A stretch of DNA of 64,000 nt from Bradyrhizobium sp. WSM1417 (lineage in GTDB: Bacteria; Pseudomonadota; Alphaproteobacteria; Rhizobiales; Xanthobacteraceae), in the NCBI RefSeq assembly GCF_000515415.1, contig NZ_KI911783.1:2594392-2658391 (forward strand), in the 5' to 3' direction. A program made the position numbers and the translations under genes. The notes beneath the pieces are model-generated. The model was not told the DNA's origin, ran no database searches, and saw only the letters and a program-made list of their open reading frames with translations. Of the stretch, positions 46,301 through 53,701 are shown one piece after another (position 1 is the stretch's first letter; the number at the start of each line of letters is the position of its first letter).

Positions 46301-46813
46301 GGTGCTTGCCGGTCCAACCGCCGGCCCGACGAACGTGCCGCCGCCGAGATCGTCTTGCGACCCCGGCACGAAATCGATCACAGCAATATCGAGCGCCTTG
46401 GCGACATCGCGGCCCGCCGAGTTCGTGTCGGCCCGGGTGACGAGCGCGGTCAGCTTCAATTCGCTGAAATAGCGTTGCAACTCGTCCACCGTCAGATCGG
46501 GATTGACGGGGACGCAAGCGCAGCTCGAGGCGACCGCGATCAGGGCCAGTGCGCTGTTGGCACCGCGCGGCAACGAAACCGCAATACGATCGGCAGGGGT
46601 AATGCCAAGCCCGCGCAGCGTGCGGACGAGATCCTGCATCCGCGCGCCAATCCCGCCGTAGTTGAGGGCCGGCCGGCCGGGGGCAAGGAGGGCGGGGGCC
46701 GCCGGCGTCTTGCGGGCATGGAAATCGAGAAGGCCGCCGATATCCGCGAATATCTTCGTTTCGGTCGTCGTGCCGGCCAATTCCTGCGGCGCTGGGCGTG
46801 TGGCGTCCGACAA
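40361..46813 (-). CDS. Non-ribosomal peptide synthetase, A-PCP-C-A-PCP-C
   Basis: 2150 aa, 6.45 kb. Domain order, seen in sequence: an acyl-CoA-ligase-type adenylation domain (about 25-520; FILLTSGTAARPKMVPLTHR, ETYGMTEAASQ, KDVVNRGGQKISPLEVEEVL); carrier PCP1 (Ser569 in LGADSL); condensation C1 (about 640-1080; HHLVTDG 757-763); adenylation A2 (about 1100-1590; YTSGSSGAPKG near 1235, NAYGASECSDD); PCP2 (Ser1638 in LGGHSLLA); and a terminal C2 (about 1710-2130; HHAVVDG 1844-1850). No thioesterase or reductase is present. In A2 residue 1282 is Val where the core motif has Asp (FVISVWQ for FDxSVW). A phosphopantetheinyl transferase lies nearby. The product is unknown. Confidence 0.93.
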   Translation of the reverse strand: MSDATRPAPQELAGTTTETKIFADIGGLLDFHARKTPAAPALLAPGRPALNYGGIGARMQDLVRTLRGLGITPADRIAVSLPRGANSALALIAVASSCACVPVNPDLTVDELQRYFSELKLTALVTRADTNSAGRDVAKALDIAVIDFVPGSQDDLGGGTFVGPAVGPASTGGASRGDDDAFILLTSGTAARPKMVPLTHRNVCLSAYNAGRVLSLAPHDRLLNVLPLFHAHGLISGLLTALAAGSSVICTEGFDASSFFGWMRQLQPTWYTAVPTIHRALLTAAEANPDLARSSSFRVIRSASASLAPAILDGLEATFGVPVLETYGMTEAASQIAANPFELRKVGSVGRAAGPEIAIMDETGRVLASGEHGEIMLRGPNMSRGYYNDEAATQAAFRNGWFRTGDLGYLDADGYLFIVGRIKDVVNRGGQKISPLEVEEVLLSHPAVLEAGVFAVPHEKLGENVAAIVVLRPNSAVTSDQLRQFARKRLAAYKVPSLIRSVATLPKGASGKVKRNALAELIATMGGGEEAARLPRNALETELAGIWANLLELPQVGVDQDVFALGADSLAVTQMRSRLRERFNVDFSFEDVFDCATAAALAARIETATHRETMLPAWRQATEADAPLSFQQQRMYVLSRLDPTRYNYNVVEVALLKGRLDVAALSAGLAAVSARHEALRSVIVEREGEPVQLVLQSRPRFERIKLRPSPADKRAAVVRREALRLAQHPFDLAHEAPLKVTLLSFDKSSHALVVNVHHLVTDGWSQRLFWEELAAHYSAARKNDVAALPSPAFQYRDFALWQQSWAKTPAAKEQLDYWRVQLDGVTTLPLRTDRPRPEVWSGHGARHYLEFSKTLSADLRALSQNQGVTPFMTLLAVFQCLLFRHTGHEDVATGSLIANRNQIESERLIGLFANTLILRNDFGGDPSFGDMLRRVRQVTLDAYRNQDLPIEEVLRALQIARRTDGNPLFRIMFILQNASIEAASFSGLSTRRIEIDPKVARFDITLELLEADGRFTGFFEYATDLFDAATIEGMAAQFKTLLKAVIADPEQRISHLPLLTETERRQLLAQGRGVPANFATRGNPSERFDRQVKKTPNAIAVSDGRTSLSYRELARRSQAAARWLTREGVGDEAVVALLADRGPDLLAAMIAVQRMGAAFLNLDPDQPPARLATILGSSGARMLLTGRAQSSMAEALLEPLVERIPMAGLEDAIAPASTKPARAARRAASSLAYLIYTSGSSGAPKGVMIEQRGLSNHLASLVSELNLSRRDVIAQTAPQSFVISVWQFLAGPMVGARVHVCGTVIVGDPILLAREIEREGITVLEIVPSLLRVILDRMDEAQVRRAFARLRLLISTGEPLPVDLCKAWFARCPKVPLINAYGASECSDDVSLHRLTRAPATMTNNVPVGAPLPNMQLYVLDASLQPQPVGVTGELCIGGAGVGRGYVNDPAENRQRFLPDPFSRKASSRLYRTGDLARRRADGTIECLGRADHQVKVRGYRIELKEIENALADHPDVRAGIVEPRREASGDIRLIAHIVARSGSRSSASELRDFLKSRLPGHAIPSAFLFLDQVPLNAHGKIDRTALLAPAQQETSGPDAAVPARRFTEKVLSDIWIDLLKVESLGVTDNFFDLGGHSLLAGQVMARVARALGVSLPIKTIFEAPTIDELARRVDEAVAAKPRKPAASLARLVGASLAEGSPPTLSIAQDQMLRIEQNLSGLPLFNLPFAFRLQGPLNLAALAQAIDDIVRRHESLRTHFGWSGGEPVSHVAAPGALGRVLTVETIGDGQPHNNKRRKALALRKIGLLIEQEAYVPIDTTRAPLLRTRLLRLHDDDHVLLLTLHHAVVDGWSIGVLFEELSNRYATLAGYPSVPLPKPPPAFSDVARWQRWWCGTDAARRQAAEWTQNLRGAAPLFEGESSPGPSRGHHPVSFERELIGRLAAFAGQHNCTLFMCLLTGLKALLLARTGRHDISIATAMANRAQPDTDRIVGPFENTVIVRTKITPELSFAQAVARVRQSVLDAHARQELPFNILADHLEQERVNPAALLQVYFTLQNPLRQPLDLPDLTTGSIGNIAREGQPVLPIDQTWLSLMLKERPTGITGSCNYKSELLDGATVGQWMEDLVALLGAALAQPNAPLDRLLNRRAA

Positions 46814-46955
46814 TTCCGTTCCCTTTTGATCCGATTGGGCTATTCTTCCAAGAAGTTAGGGAACGCGTCCAGTCTGAGGTGAAGTTTTGGCCCCAAAATC
46901 TGTGGTTGCGGGGCCCTGAGCCCTTCGACGGAGTGATTGGTCGGGCGGAATCACC

Positions 46956-49900
46956 ATGCTGGAGAATGAGCCGGGCACGGGAACGGAAGGCGGGCTGAAG
47001 CGCTGGCTCGATGGTATCGGTCTTAGCCACTATACCGATCTCTTCGCGCAGCACCGTCTCGATCTCGACGTCATGGGGGACCTGACCGAATCCGATCTGG
47101 TCGAGCTCGGATTGCCACTCGGCGATCGGAAGCGGCTCCAGCGAGCCATGATCGCGTTGTTCCGGGCCGAAACCGCGGAGAAGCCCGACGCGGCGGCGCG
47201 CCCGCAAGTCCGGACGGAGATCGGCGCCGAGCGGCGTCAGCTCACCACCATGTTCTGCGACATGGTGGATTCCACCTCGCTCTCGGTGCAGTTCGATCCG
47301 GAAGACGTGCGCGACATGATCGCGAGCTTCCGCGAAACCTGTGTCCGCGTGGTGAAACATTACGAAGGTTTTGCCGCCCGCTTCGTCGGGGACGGTATTT
47401 TGGTCTATTTCGGCTATCCGACCGCACATGAGGACGACGCCGAGCGCGCCGTGCGCGCGGGGCTGGAAATCGTCCGGGTGCTGTCGACCGCCCGCGCGAT
47501 CGAGCCGCGTGGTGCGCTCAGCCACTCACCCGCCGTCCGCATCGGCATCGCGACCGGTCTCGTCGTGGTTGGCGACCTCGTCGGGCAGGGCACCGAAGAG
47601 CGCGACTCCGCGGTTGGAGAAACCGTCAATCTCGCCGCGCGCCTGCAAGGCCTGGCGCCGCCCAACGGTGTGGTGATTTCCACGTCGACCCAGTCGCTGC
47701 TGAAGGGGAAGTTCGACTACCGCGATCTCGGCGTCCACGCGCTCAAGGGCATCTCGGAGAAAGCCCAGGCCTGGCACGTGATGCGCGCCTCGCGGGTGGA
47801 GACCCGCTTCGCCGCCGCGATGGGCACGCGGCTGACCCCGCTCGTCAACCGCGAGGAGGAGATTGCGCTGCTGATGGGGCGCTGGCAGCAGGCCAAGGCG
47901 GGCGAGGGCCAGGTCGTGGTCAAGTTCGGCGAGCCCGGCATCGGCAAGTCGCGCATCATCCAGGAGATCTTCGACCGGATCGCGGGCGACCGCCATGGAC
48001 AGATCTCGTTCCAGTGCTCGCCCTATTACACCTCCACGGCGTTCTATCCGTTCGCCGAGCAGCTCAAATTCTCTCTCGGTCTCGATCGCGAGGATGCGTC
48101 CGTGCAGTCGCTGGCGAGCCTGGAGACCGCGGTCGCCGCCGCTCATGGCGACATCGAGCAGGTTGCTCCGCTGCTTGCCGCGCTGTTGTCCATTCCGACC
48201 GGTGACCGCTATCCGCCGCTCGAGCTGTCGCCGCAGCAGCAAAAGGATGCGACCGTCGCGGCGCTGGTCAATCATTTCCTCGGCCTTGCGCGCGAGCAGC
48301 CGCTGGTGATCGCATTCGAGGATCTGCACTGGATCGACCCCACGTCCCGTGAGGTGATCGATCTCCTGGTCGACCGGGCGCAGAACCGGGCAATCCTGGT
48401 CATCATCACCGCGCGGACCGAATTCCAGCCGAGTTGGAACGCCCATTCGCACATCACGACCCTGGTCCTGAGCCGGTTGAGCCGGCAGTTGCGCGCGACG
48501 CTGGTCGAGCGCGTGGCGGGACGCGAGCTTCCCAAGGAGGTCATCGAGGAGATCATCGTCAAGACCGACGGCGTGCCGCTGTTCCTGGAGGAGCTGACCA
48601 AGACGGTGCTCGAATCCAACCTCCTGACCGAACGGCACGGGCGCTACGTGCTGTCCGGCCCGTGGCGGCAGCTCGCGATCCCGGCGACGCTGACGGACTC
48701 GCTGATGGCGCGGCTGGACCGGATGGGGCCGTTCAAGCGGATCGCGCAGATCGGTGCCACCATCGGCCGCGAATTCTCCTACGAGACGCTGTACGCGGTC
48801 GCCAACACGCCCGCCGAACAGATCGAGGCCGCGCTCAATCATTTGGAGGAGGCCGGGCTGATCATGCGCCGCGGCCATCCGCCCGACGCGCTCTACTCCT
48901 TCAAGCACGTGATGATCCAGAACGCCGCGCACGCGAGCCTGCTGCACAGCGAGCGGCGCAAGCTGCATTCCCGGATCGCCCAGGTGCTCGCCGAGATGTA
49001 TCCCGAGAAGACCGAGCGCGAACCGGAACTGCTCGCCCATCATATGACCGAATCCGGCCAGAGCGAGAGCGCCGCCAGCTTCTGGCTCAAGGCCGGCAAG
49101 CAGGCGGCCAAGAGCGGCGCCAATCTGGAGGCGATCGGGCATCTGGGCCGCGGCCTCAGCGTCGTGCAGGCCAATGCGCGCATGCAGGGCGCCGACGAGA
49201 TGGAGCTCGAGCTGCGCATTGCGCTCGGCAACGCGCTGATCGCCGCCAAGGGCTATGCCGTGCAGGAGGTCGAGGAGAACTACGTCCGCGCCCTCGAGCT
49301 CGGCCAGCAGCTCGACGACGACGAAAATGCCTTCGCCGCCACGCGCGGGCTCTGGGTCTGTCATTTCATCCGCGCCGATTTGACCCGCGCGCACGATCTC
49401 AGCGTCGAGCTGTTGAAGTTCGCCAAGCGCGAGCGGCTGAGCGCGGGGACGCAGCCGGCGCAGCAGACCGGCTATCTGATCGAGGCGCATCGCTCGATCG
49501 CGATGACCATGCTCTATCGCGGGCGCTTTGCTGTGTCCCAGCACCATCTGCATCGCTGCATCAACCTCTACAGCCCCGACCTGCACTCCGATCTGATGGA
49601 ACGGCACGGCACCGATCCCGGCGTCGTCTCGCTGTCCTATCTTGGCTACCTCTCGTGGTTCCTCGGCCGGCCCGACGCGGCGCGCCAGCACAGCGAGCAG
49701 GCGATCGCGAACGCCGAGAAGATTCGCCACCCCTTCACGCTCGCCTTCGCGCTCGTGTTCGGCGCCTATCTCTGCCAGCATCTGCGCGATGTCGAGGGCA
49801 CGCGCGACCACGCCAACCGCGCCATGATCATCGCCACCGAACACAATTTCCTGCACTGGAAGCAGCAGGCCGCGATCCTGCGCGGCTGGGCGCTGGCGCA

Positions 49901-50426
49901 GCTCGGCGAGGCCGACGAAGGCCTCAGCCAGATGCGGTTCGGCCTCGACGAATACGAAGCAATGGACTCCTGGCTCGCCGGCTGCTGGTTCCGCTGCCTG
50001 CTTGCGGAGGCCTACGCCAAAGTCGGGATGCGCGATGCCGCCTTGCGCGCGCTGGACGGTGCGCTCGCGACCGCAAGACGGACCGGCGACCACTCCTACC
50101 TCCCCGAAGTCTACCGCCTGCAAGGCGAGATCACCCTGTCGGACGGGGATCCGTCCTCGGTGCAGGAGGCCGAGGACCTGTTCAACCTGTCGCTGGAGAT
50201 CGCGCGCAAGCAGGGCGCGCTGTCATGGGAGCTTCGCACCGCCGTCAGCCTCGCGCGCCTGTCGTACGAAGCCGGAAAGCGCGAGCACGCCAGTCTCCTG
50301 CTCGTACCGATCGTCGGAAGGTTCAGCGAGGGCTTCTCCACGCCGGACCTGAAACAGGCGATGCAATTGATCGACGAACTCGGCGCGGACGCGCCTGTTC
50401 GTGCACAGGCCGATCCCGTAAGATGA
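46956..50426 (+). CDS. SAM-domain/class III cyclase/AAA ATPase/TPR signalling protein
   Basis: 1156 aa. An N-terminal SAM domain (about 8-68, KRWLDGIGLSHYTDLFAQHR and LPLGDRKRLQRAM) is followed by a class III nucleotide cyclase domain (about 88-275; FCDMVDST and GDGILVYFGYP metal Asp residues, GETVNLAARLQ with the transition-state Asn/Arg). Then come an AAA/STAND ATPase module with Walker A GEPGIGKS (about 326-333) and C-terminal TPR-like helices (about 700-1130). Rhizobia hold many such proteins. It probably makes cAMP in response to a signal sensed by its ATPase/TPR part. It is divergent from the NRPS gene and overlaps the methyltransferase gene (ATGA). Confidence 0.9.
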   Translation: MLENEPGTGTEGGLKRWLDGIGLSHYTDLFAQHRLDLDVMGDLTESDLVELGLPLGDRKRLQRAMIALFRAETAEKPDAAARPQVRTEIGAERRQLTTMFCDMVDSTSLSVQFDPEDVRDMIASFRETCVRVVKHYEGFAARFVGDGILVYFGYPTAHEDDAERAVRAGLEIVRVLSTARAIEPRGALSHSPAVRIGIATGLVVVGDLVGQGTEERDSAVGETVNLAARLQGLAPPNGVVISTSTQSLLKGKFDYRDLGVHALKGISEKAQAWHVMRASRVETRFAAAMGTRLTPLVNREEEIALLMGRWQQAKAGEGQVVVKFGEPGIGKSRIIQEIFDRIAGDRHGQISFQCSPYYTSTAFYPFAEQLKFSLGLDREDASVQSLASLETAVAAAHGDIEQVAPLLAALLSIPTGDRYPPLELSPQQQKDATVAALVNHFLGLAREQPLVIAFEDLHWIDPTSREVIDLLVDRAQNRAILVIITARTEFQPSWNAHSHITTLVLSRLSRQLRATLVERVAGRELPKEVIEEIIVKTDGVPLFLEELTKTVLESNLLTERHGRYVLSGPWRQLAIPATLTDSLMARLDRMGPFKRIAQIGATIGREFSYETLYAVANTPAEQIEAALNHLEEAGLIMRRGHPPDALYSFKHVMIQNAAHASLLHSERRKLHSRIAQVLAEMYPEKTEREPELLAHHMTESGQSESAASFWLKAGKQAAKSGANLEAIGHLGRGLSVVQANARMQGADEMELELRIALGNALIAAKGYAVQEVEENYVRALELGQQLDDDENAFAATRGLWVCHFIRADLTRAHDLSVELLKFAKRERLSAGTQPAQQTGYLIEAHRSIAMTMLYRGRFAVSQHHLHRCINLYSPDLHSDLMERHGTDPGVVSLSYLGYLSWFLGRPDAARQHSEQAIANAEKIRHPFTLAFALVFGAYLCQHLRDVEGTRDHANRAMIIATEHNFLHWKQQAAILRGWALAQLGEADEGLSQMRFGLDEYEAMDSWLAGCWFRCLLAEAYAKVGMRDAALRALDGALATARRTGDHSYLPEVYRLQGEITLSDGDPSSVQEAEDLFNLSLEIARKQGALSWELRTAVSLARLSYEAGKREHASLLLVPIVGRFSEGFSTPDLKQAMQLIDELGADAPVRAQADPVR

Positions 50427-51217
50427 GCGATCTTGCCGCCGCGCGTGCGCGTTACGTGGAGCTGATCGCAAAGCGCGAGCGGATCTCCTCGACGCGCCTG
50501 CTCGAAGCCCTCGCCACCGTTCCGCGCGAAAAGTTTCTGGCGAAGGGACCCTGGCGCATCAAGAGCGAGGCGGCGCGCTTCTATCGGCTGACGCCGGATG
50601 CCGATCCCGTTCATCTCCAGGACAATGTGCTGGTCGCGATCGATGCGCGCCGCAAGCTCGACACCGGACTGCCGAGCCTGTGGGCGCACTTCATCGATTT
50701 GCTCGACGTCGGGGAGAAAGACCGTGTGGTCCAGATCGGCTGCGGGCTCGGCTATTTCTCGGCCGTGCTGTCGAAGATCGTGGGCCCCAAGGGCAGGGTG
50801 CAGGCAATCGAATGCGACGAGCGGCTTGCGGCGCGCGCCGCGACCTATCTTGGCGCCTATCGCAACGTCGCGGTCGTTCATGGCGACGGATGCGAGGACA
50901 TCGGCGAACCCGCCGACGTGATCATCGTTCATGCCGGCTTCTCGCAGCCGCATCCGCTCTGGCTTCGGTCGCTTCGTCCGCGCGGCCGGCTTCTGGTGCC
51001 GCTGACCCAGCGGGACCGCGAAGGCGCCGCGCTCAAGATCACCCGCAAGGGCAAGGGGTTCGAAGCCGAGGCTGTGCAGCAGATCCGGATCTTCCCCGGT
51101 CACGGTCGAGGCGTGACCGCGCTCGACGACCGCGTCGCCGACTGGTGGCAGCGCGCCTCCGCGCTGGCGCCGTTGCGCTTTCGCGGCATCGCGCAGGGGC
51201 TGCCGTCGGATGGCTAA
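50423..51217 (+). CDS. PCMT-like SAM-dependent methyltransferase
   Basis: 264 aa. The protein L-isoaspartate O-methyltransferase fold is visible: an N-terminal helical part (TRLLEALATVPREKFLAKGP), DTGLPSLWAHFIDLLDVG, the SAM-binding loop VVQIGCGLGYFSAVL and the acidic residue in AIECDERLA. It resembles the bacterial PCMT-like group that lies beside signalling or cyclase genes; the substrate is not known. The ATG 50423 overlaps the upstream stop codon, so the two products are made together. The long open frame before it is a shadow of the cyclase gene. Confidence 0.8.
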   Translation: MSDLAAARARYVELIAKRERISSTRLLEALATVPREKFLAKGPWRIKSEAARFYRLTPDADPVHLQDNVLVAIDARRKLDTGLPSLWAHFIDLLDVGEKDRVVQIGCGLGYFSAVLSKIVGPKGRVQAIECDERLAARAATYLGAYRNVAVVHGDGCEDIGEPADVIIVHAGFSQPHPLWLRSLRPRGRLLVPLTQRDREGAALKITRKGKGFEAEAVQQIRIFPGHGRGVTALDDRVADWWQRASALAPLRFRGIAQGLPSDG

Positions 51218-51312
51218 TGCTTCGTTTCATTTTACCTTGATTGCGAATGTAAGTATTCAACACGCCTCGGCGCCGCTATGAGTACGGCCTGATCGCCATA
51301 AGAGCGCGCGCC

Positions 51313-52266
51313 ATGCATTCCGTTGCCCTGCTGACCGCCAGCTACGCCAAGGATATCGAGCGCTTTTCGCTGCTCAGCGAGAGCATCGACACCTGGTTGA
51401 CGGGTTACACGCGGCATTATGTTCTCGTTAACGATGAGGATCTGCCGCTGTTCGCGCGGTTCGCTTCCGACAAGCGCGTCATCGTTCCGGCCTCGCGCTA
51501 TTTGCCGAAATGGCTGTGGGCGCTGCCGCCGGCTCTGCAGTTCATCAGCAAACGGCGCGTCTGGCTGTCGCTGCTGTCGTCACCCGTTCATGGCTGGCAC
51601 ATCCAGCAGATCCTCAAGATCGCCGGCGTCCTCAACGCGCCCGAGCAGCGCGTCTGCATCCTGGATTCGGACAATCTGTTCTTCCGCGAATTCGACGTCG
51701 GCCAGTATGCCGGCGGCGAGAAGACGCCGCTGTTCGTCACGCGCAACGGGATCGACGCCGCCCACCCCTTGCATGTCCTGTGGCTCCGCACCGTCGATCA
51801 GCTCCTTGGCATCAAGGACAGGTCCTTCCCCGCGGACGACTATGTCGGCAATGCACTGGTGTGGGACAAGGACACCGCGCGCGCGATGACCGACGCGATC
51901 AAGTCGGCGACCGGATTGAACTGGGTTCTGGCGCTGTGCCGGAAAAAGAAGTTCTCGGAATATCTCATGTACGGCCATTTCGTCGCGAACGCGCCCGCTC
52001 ATCTGGCCACTCATCGGGTCACCGAGGACAGCATCGCGGTCTCGCATTGGGATGACACGCGCCTCGACCGCCCAGCCATCGAAGCGATGATGCGCGCCGC
52101 TTCGCCCGACCAGGTTGCGCTGTGCATCCAGTCCTATTCGTCGACCTCGATCGACGACATCCGCGACGTGTTCCGCCTCAGCTCGCGCGACCGTCGCGGT
52201 CCGAGCCTGTCGCCCGATCACATGGGCGATGCGGTTGAATTCGAAGCACCGACGAAGACGCGCTAG
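51313..52266 (+). CDS. DUF6492 family protein, glycosyltransferase-like
   Basis: 317 aa. The start MHSVALLTASYAKDIERFSL, the HGWHIQQILKI stretch and a DSD motif (LDSDNLFF) resemble a small glycosyltransferase-like family, DUF6492, seen in polysaccharide clusters. The DSD could bind a metal-nucleotide sugar, as in GT-A folds. No membrane segment is apparent. It stands on its own strand next to genes for a flippase and xylanase, which hints at cell-surface carbohydrate, but there is no operon link. Confidence 0.65.
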   Translation: MHSVALLTASYAKDIERFSLLSESIDTWLTGYTRHYVLVNDEDLPLFARFASDKRVIVPASRYLPKWLWALPPALQFISKRRVWLSLLSSPVHGWHIQQILKIAGVLNAPEQRVCILDSDNLFFREFDVGQYAGGEKTPLFVTRNGIDAAHPLHVLWLRTVDQLLGIKDRSFPADDYVGNALVWDKDTARAMTDAIKSATGLNWVLALCRKKKFSEYLMYGHFVANAPAHLATHRVTEDSIAVSHWDDTRLDRPAIEAMMRAASPDQVALCIQSYSSTSIDDIRDVFRLSSRDRRGPSLSPDHMGDAVEFEAPTKTR

Positions 52267-52267
52267 G

Positions 52268-52312
52268 GCATGATCCGGAAAAGTGTGCAGCGGTTTTCCG
52301 AAAAGATCATGC
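52268..52312. repeat. Dispersed palindromic repeat (gcatgatc type)
   Basis: GCATGATC (52268-52275) pairs with GATCATGC (52305-52312), with an inner GGAAAA/TTTTCC pair. It starts 2 bp after the stop codon at 52266 and lies before the convergent xylanase gene. This 45-bp element is common between genes in Bradyrhizobium. Confidence 0.7.
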
Positions 52313-52327
52313 TCAAAGTAAAGCCGC

Positions 52328-53395
52328 TTAAGCGTCCCTCGTGAACTTGCCGATCACGTTCATGAACGGCTTCGGCTTGAACTCGCCGTCGAGCGGCAAA
52401 GGACGGTTCGGCTGCTTGTCGGCGCGGGCAAAGGTGCCGTTGATCCAGCTGTAGCGGTCCGAGAGGCCCCAGGTCAGGATCGAGCGCACCGGTCCGCTGG
52501 TCGAGATCGCGGTCAAGAGATCATCGACGCGCTTGGCGACGATGGCATCGCGCTCCGCCGGCGTCCCCGTCAGCTTCTGGTCGTCGACATCGAGCTCGGT
52601 GACATACACCTCGAGGCCCCAGGCGCGCAGCTCGGTGACGAATTCGGCGAGCCCATGGGTGTCGATCTCGAGCTCGGCATGCAGATGCGATTGCAGTCCC
52701 ACGGCGTGCAGCGGCACGCCCTGGTCGAGCAGCTCCATGATGAGTTGGCGGTAGGCCGCGCGCTTCGCAATGAACGTGTCCTTGGCCGACTCGATATCGT
52801 ATTCGTTGATCGCGAGCTTGACGAAGGGGTCGGCCGCGGCCGCCGTGCGGAACGCCAACGGAATCCAGCGATTGCCCAGATGCTGCGTCCAGAACGACTC
52901 GCGCCGGTCTTTTGGACTGCGTGGATTGTCCGGGATCGGCTCATTGACGACGTCCCACGACGTCAGCTTGTCCTTGTAATAGGAGACGACCGTGCCGATG
53001 TGGTCGACATAGGCGCGCTCGACACCCTTGGCATCCTTGATCTGCTTGGTCCAGTCCGGAATATCGTGATACCAGGCGAGCGCGTGCCCGCGCATCGTCA
53101 GGTCGTTCTGCCGGGCGAAATCCAGTATCGCGTCGGCGCGTTCAAAGGCAAAGGTGTGCGCGTCGGGACGCAGCATCGGCCATTTCAGCTCGAGCACCGG
53201 AACCACCTGCGTGCAATAGGTGCTGATGGCTTCGCCGAGCCTGGGATCGGCTTGCAGATCCCAGAGCGTGGCCGCGGCACCAAATCCCTGATAGCGCTGG
53301 GCGAGTTTCGACGCCGGCGCTGCGGACGCCGATGCACCGGCCGCGAGGGCCGCCGCGCTGCCGAGGAGAAATTCGCGTCTGTCGAGCCTGGTCAC
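52328..53395 (-). CDS. GH10 endo-1,4-beta-xylanase, Tat-exported
   Basis: 355 aa. Glycoside hydrolase family 10 TIM barrel: HALAWYHDIPDW, acid/base Glu152 in WDVVNEP and nucleophile Glu267 in VTELDV, all in the GH10 order. LDRREFLLGSAAALAAG near the start is a twin-arginine signal. The start is GTG 53395, with AAGGA about seven bases upstream. The longer frame from ATG 53494 would put the Arg pair after about 35 extra residues. Xylanases cut plant hemicellulose, useful to a soil or root bacterium, although bacterial GH10 of this type may act on other glycans. Confidence 0.88.
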   Translation of the reverse strand: MTRLDRREFLLGSAAALAAGASASAAPASKLAQRYQGFGAAATLWDLQADPRLGEAISTYCTQVVPVLELKWPMLRPDAHTFAFERADAILDFARQNDLTMRGHALAWYHDIPDWTKQIKDAKGVERAYVDHIGTVVSYYKDKLTSWDVVNEPIPDNPRSPKDRRESFWTQHLGNRWIPLAFRTAAAADPFVKLAINEYDIESAKDTFIAKRAAYRQLIMELLDQGVPLHAVGLQSHLHAELEIDTHGLAEFVTELRAWGLEVYVTELDVDDQKLTGTPAERDAIVAKRVDDLLTAISTSGPVRSILTWGLSDRYSWINGTFARADKQPNRPLPLDGEFKPKPFMNVIGKFTRDA

Positions 53396-53701
53396 GGCAT
53401 TCCTTAATCGCACCAACGCGCCATCGTACCAAGCGACGCCTTGCAACGCCGGGGTTTCCCCTCGTTGGGTTAACTTTGCCATCTGCGAAATCACGGTTCC
53501 TTTCGGTGGCCGTGCCGCCGTCAGGGAAGGGCAAATTTAACGCTAACCCGCGAAAGCGGCCTCAAAGCCGCATTCGCCGCCCGATCTCCAGACTTATGTG
53601 ACATTCTTGAGAGATGCTGCGGCGCAATTCGCTCGCCCCGCCATGGTCCAATTGATGAACGGCCGTCACACTCGCAACAATGTTGCCGGTCCCGTGCTCG
53701 C
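53396..53701. other. Gap between xylanase and flippase genes
   Basis: About 306 bp. The part next to the xylanase gene (to 53494) could be coding if an earlier start is used. The rest holds the two divergent promoters. I see no gene, repeat or clear operator here apart from short AT-rich spots near 53467 and 53535. Confidence 0.4.

Noticed and set aside
41279..46882. 1867-aa open frame on the plus strand across the NRPS gene
   Set aside because: It is the antisense shadow of a real gene: high-GC codon bias keeps the opposite frame open. Its product is Arg/Gly/Asp/Val-rich without domains, while the minus frame encodes a full NRPS.
47526..50123. 865-aa minus-strand frame inside the cyclase gene
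   Set aside because: Same shadow effect; the plus frame has intact SAM, cyclase and ATPase motifs and the minus frame has none.
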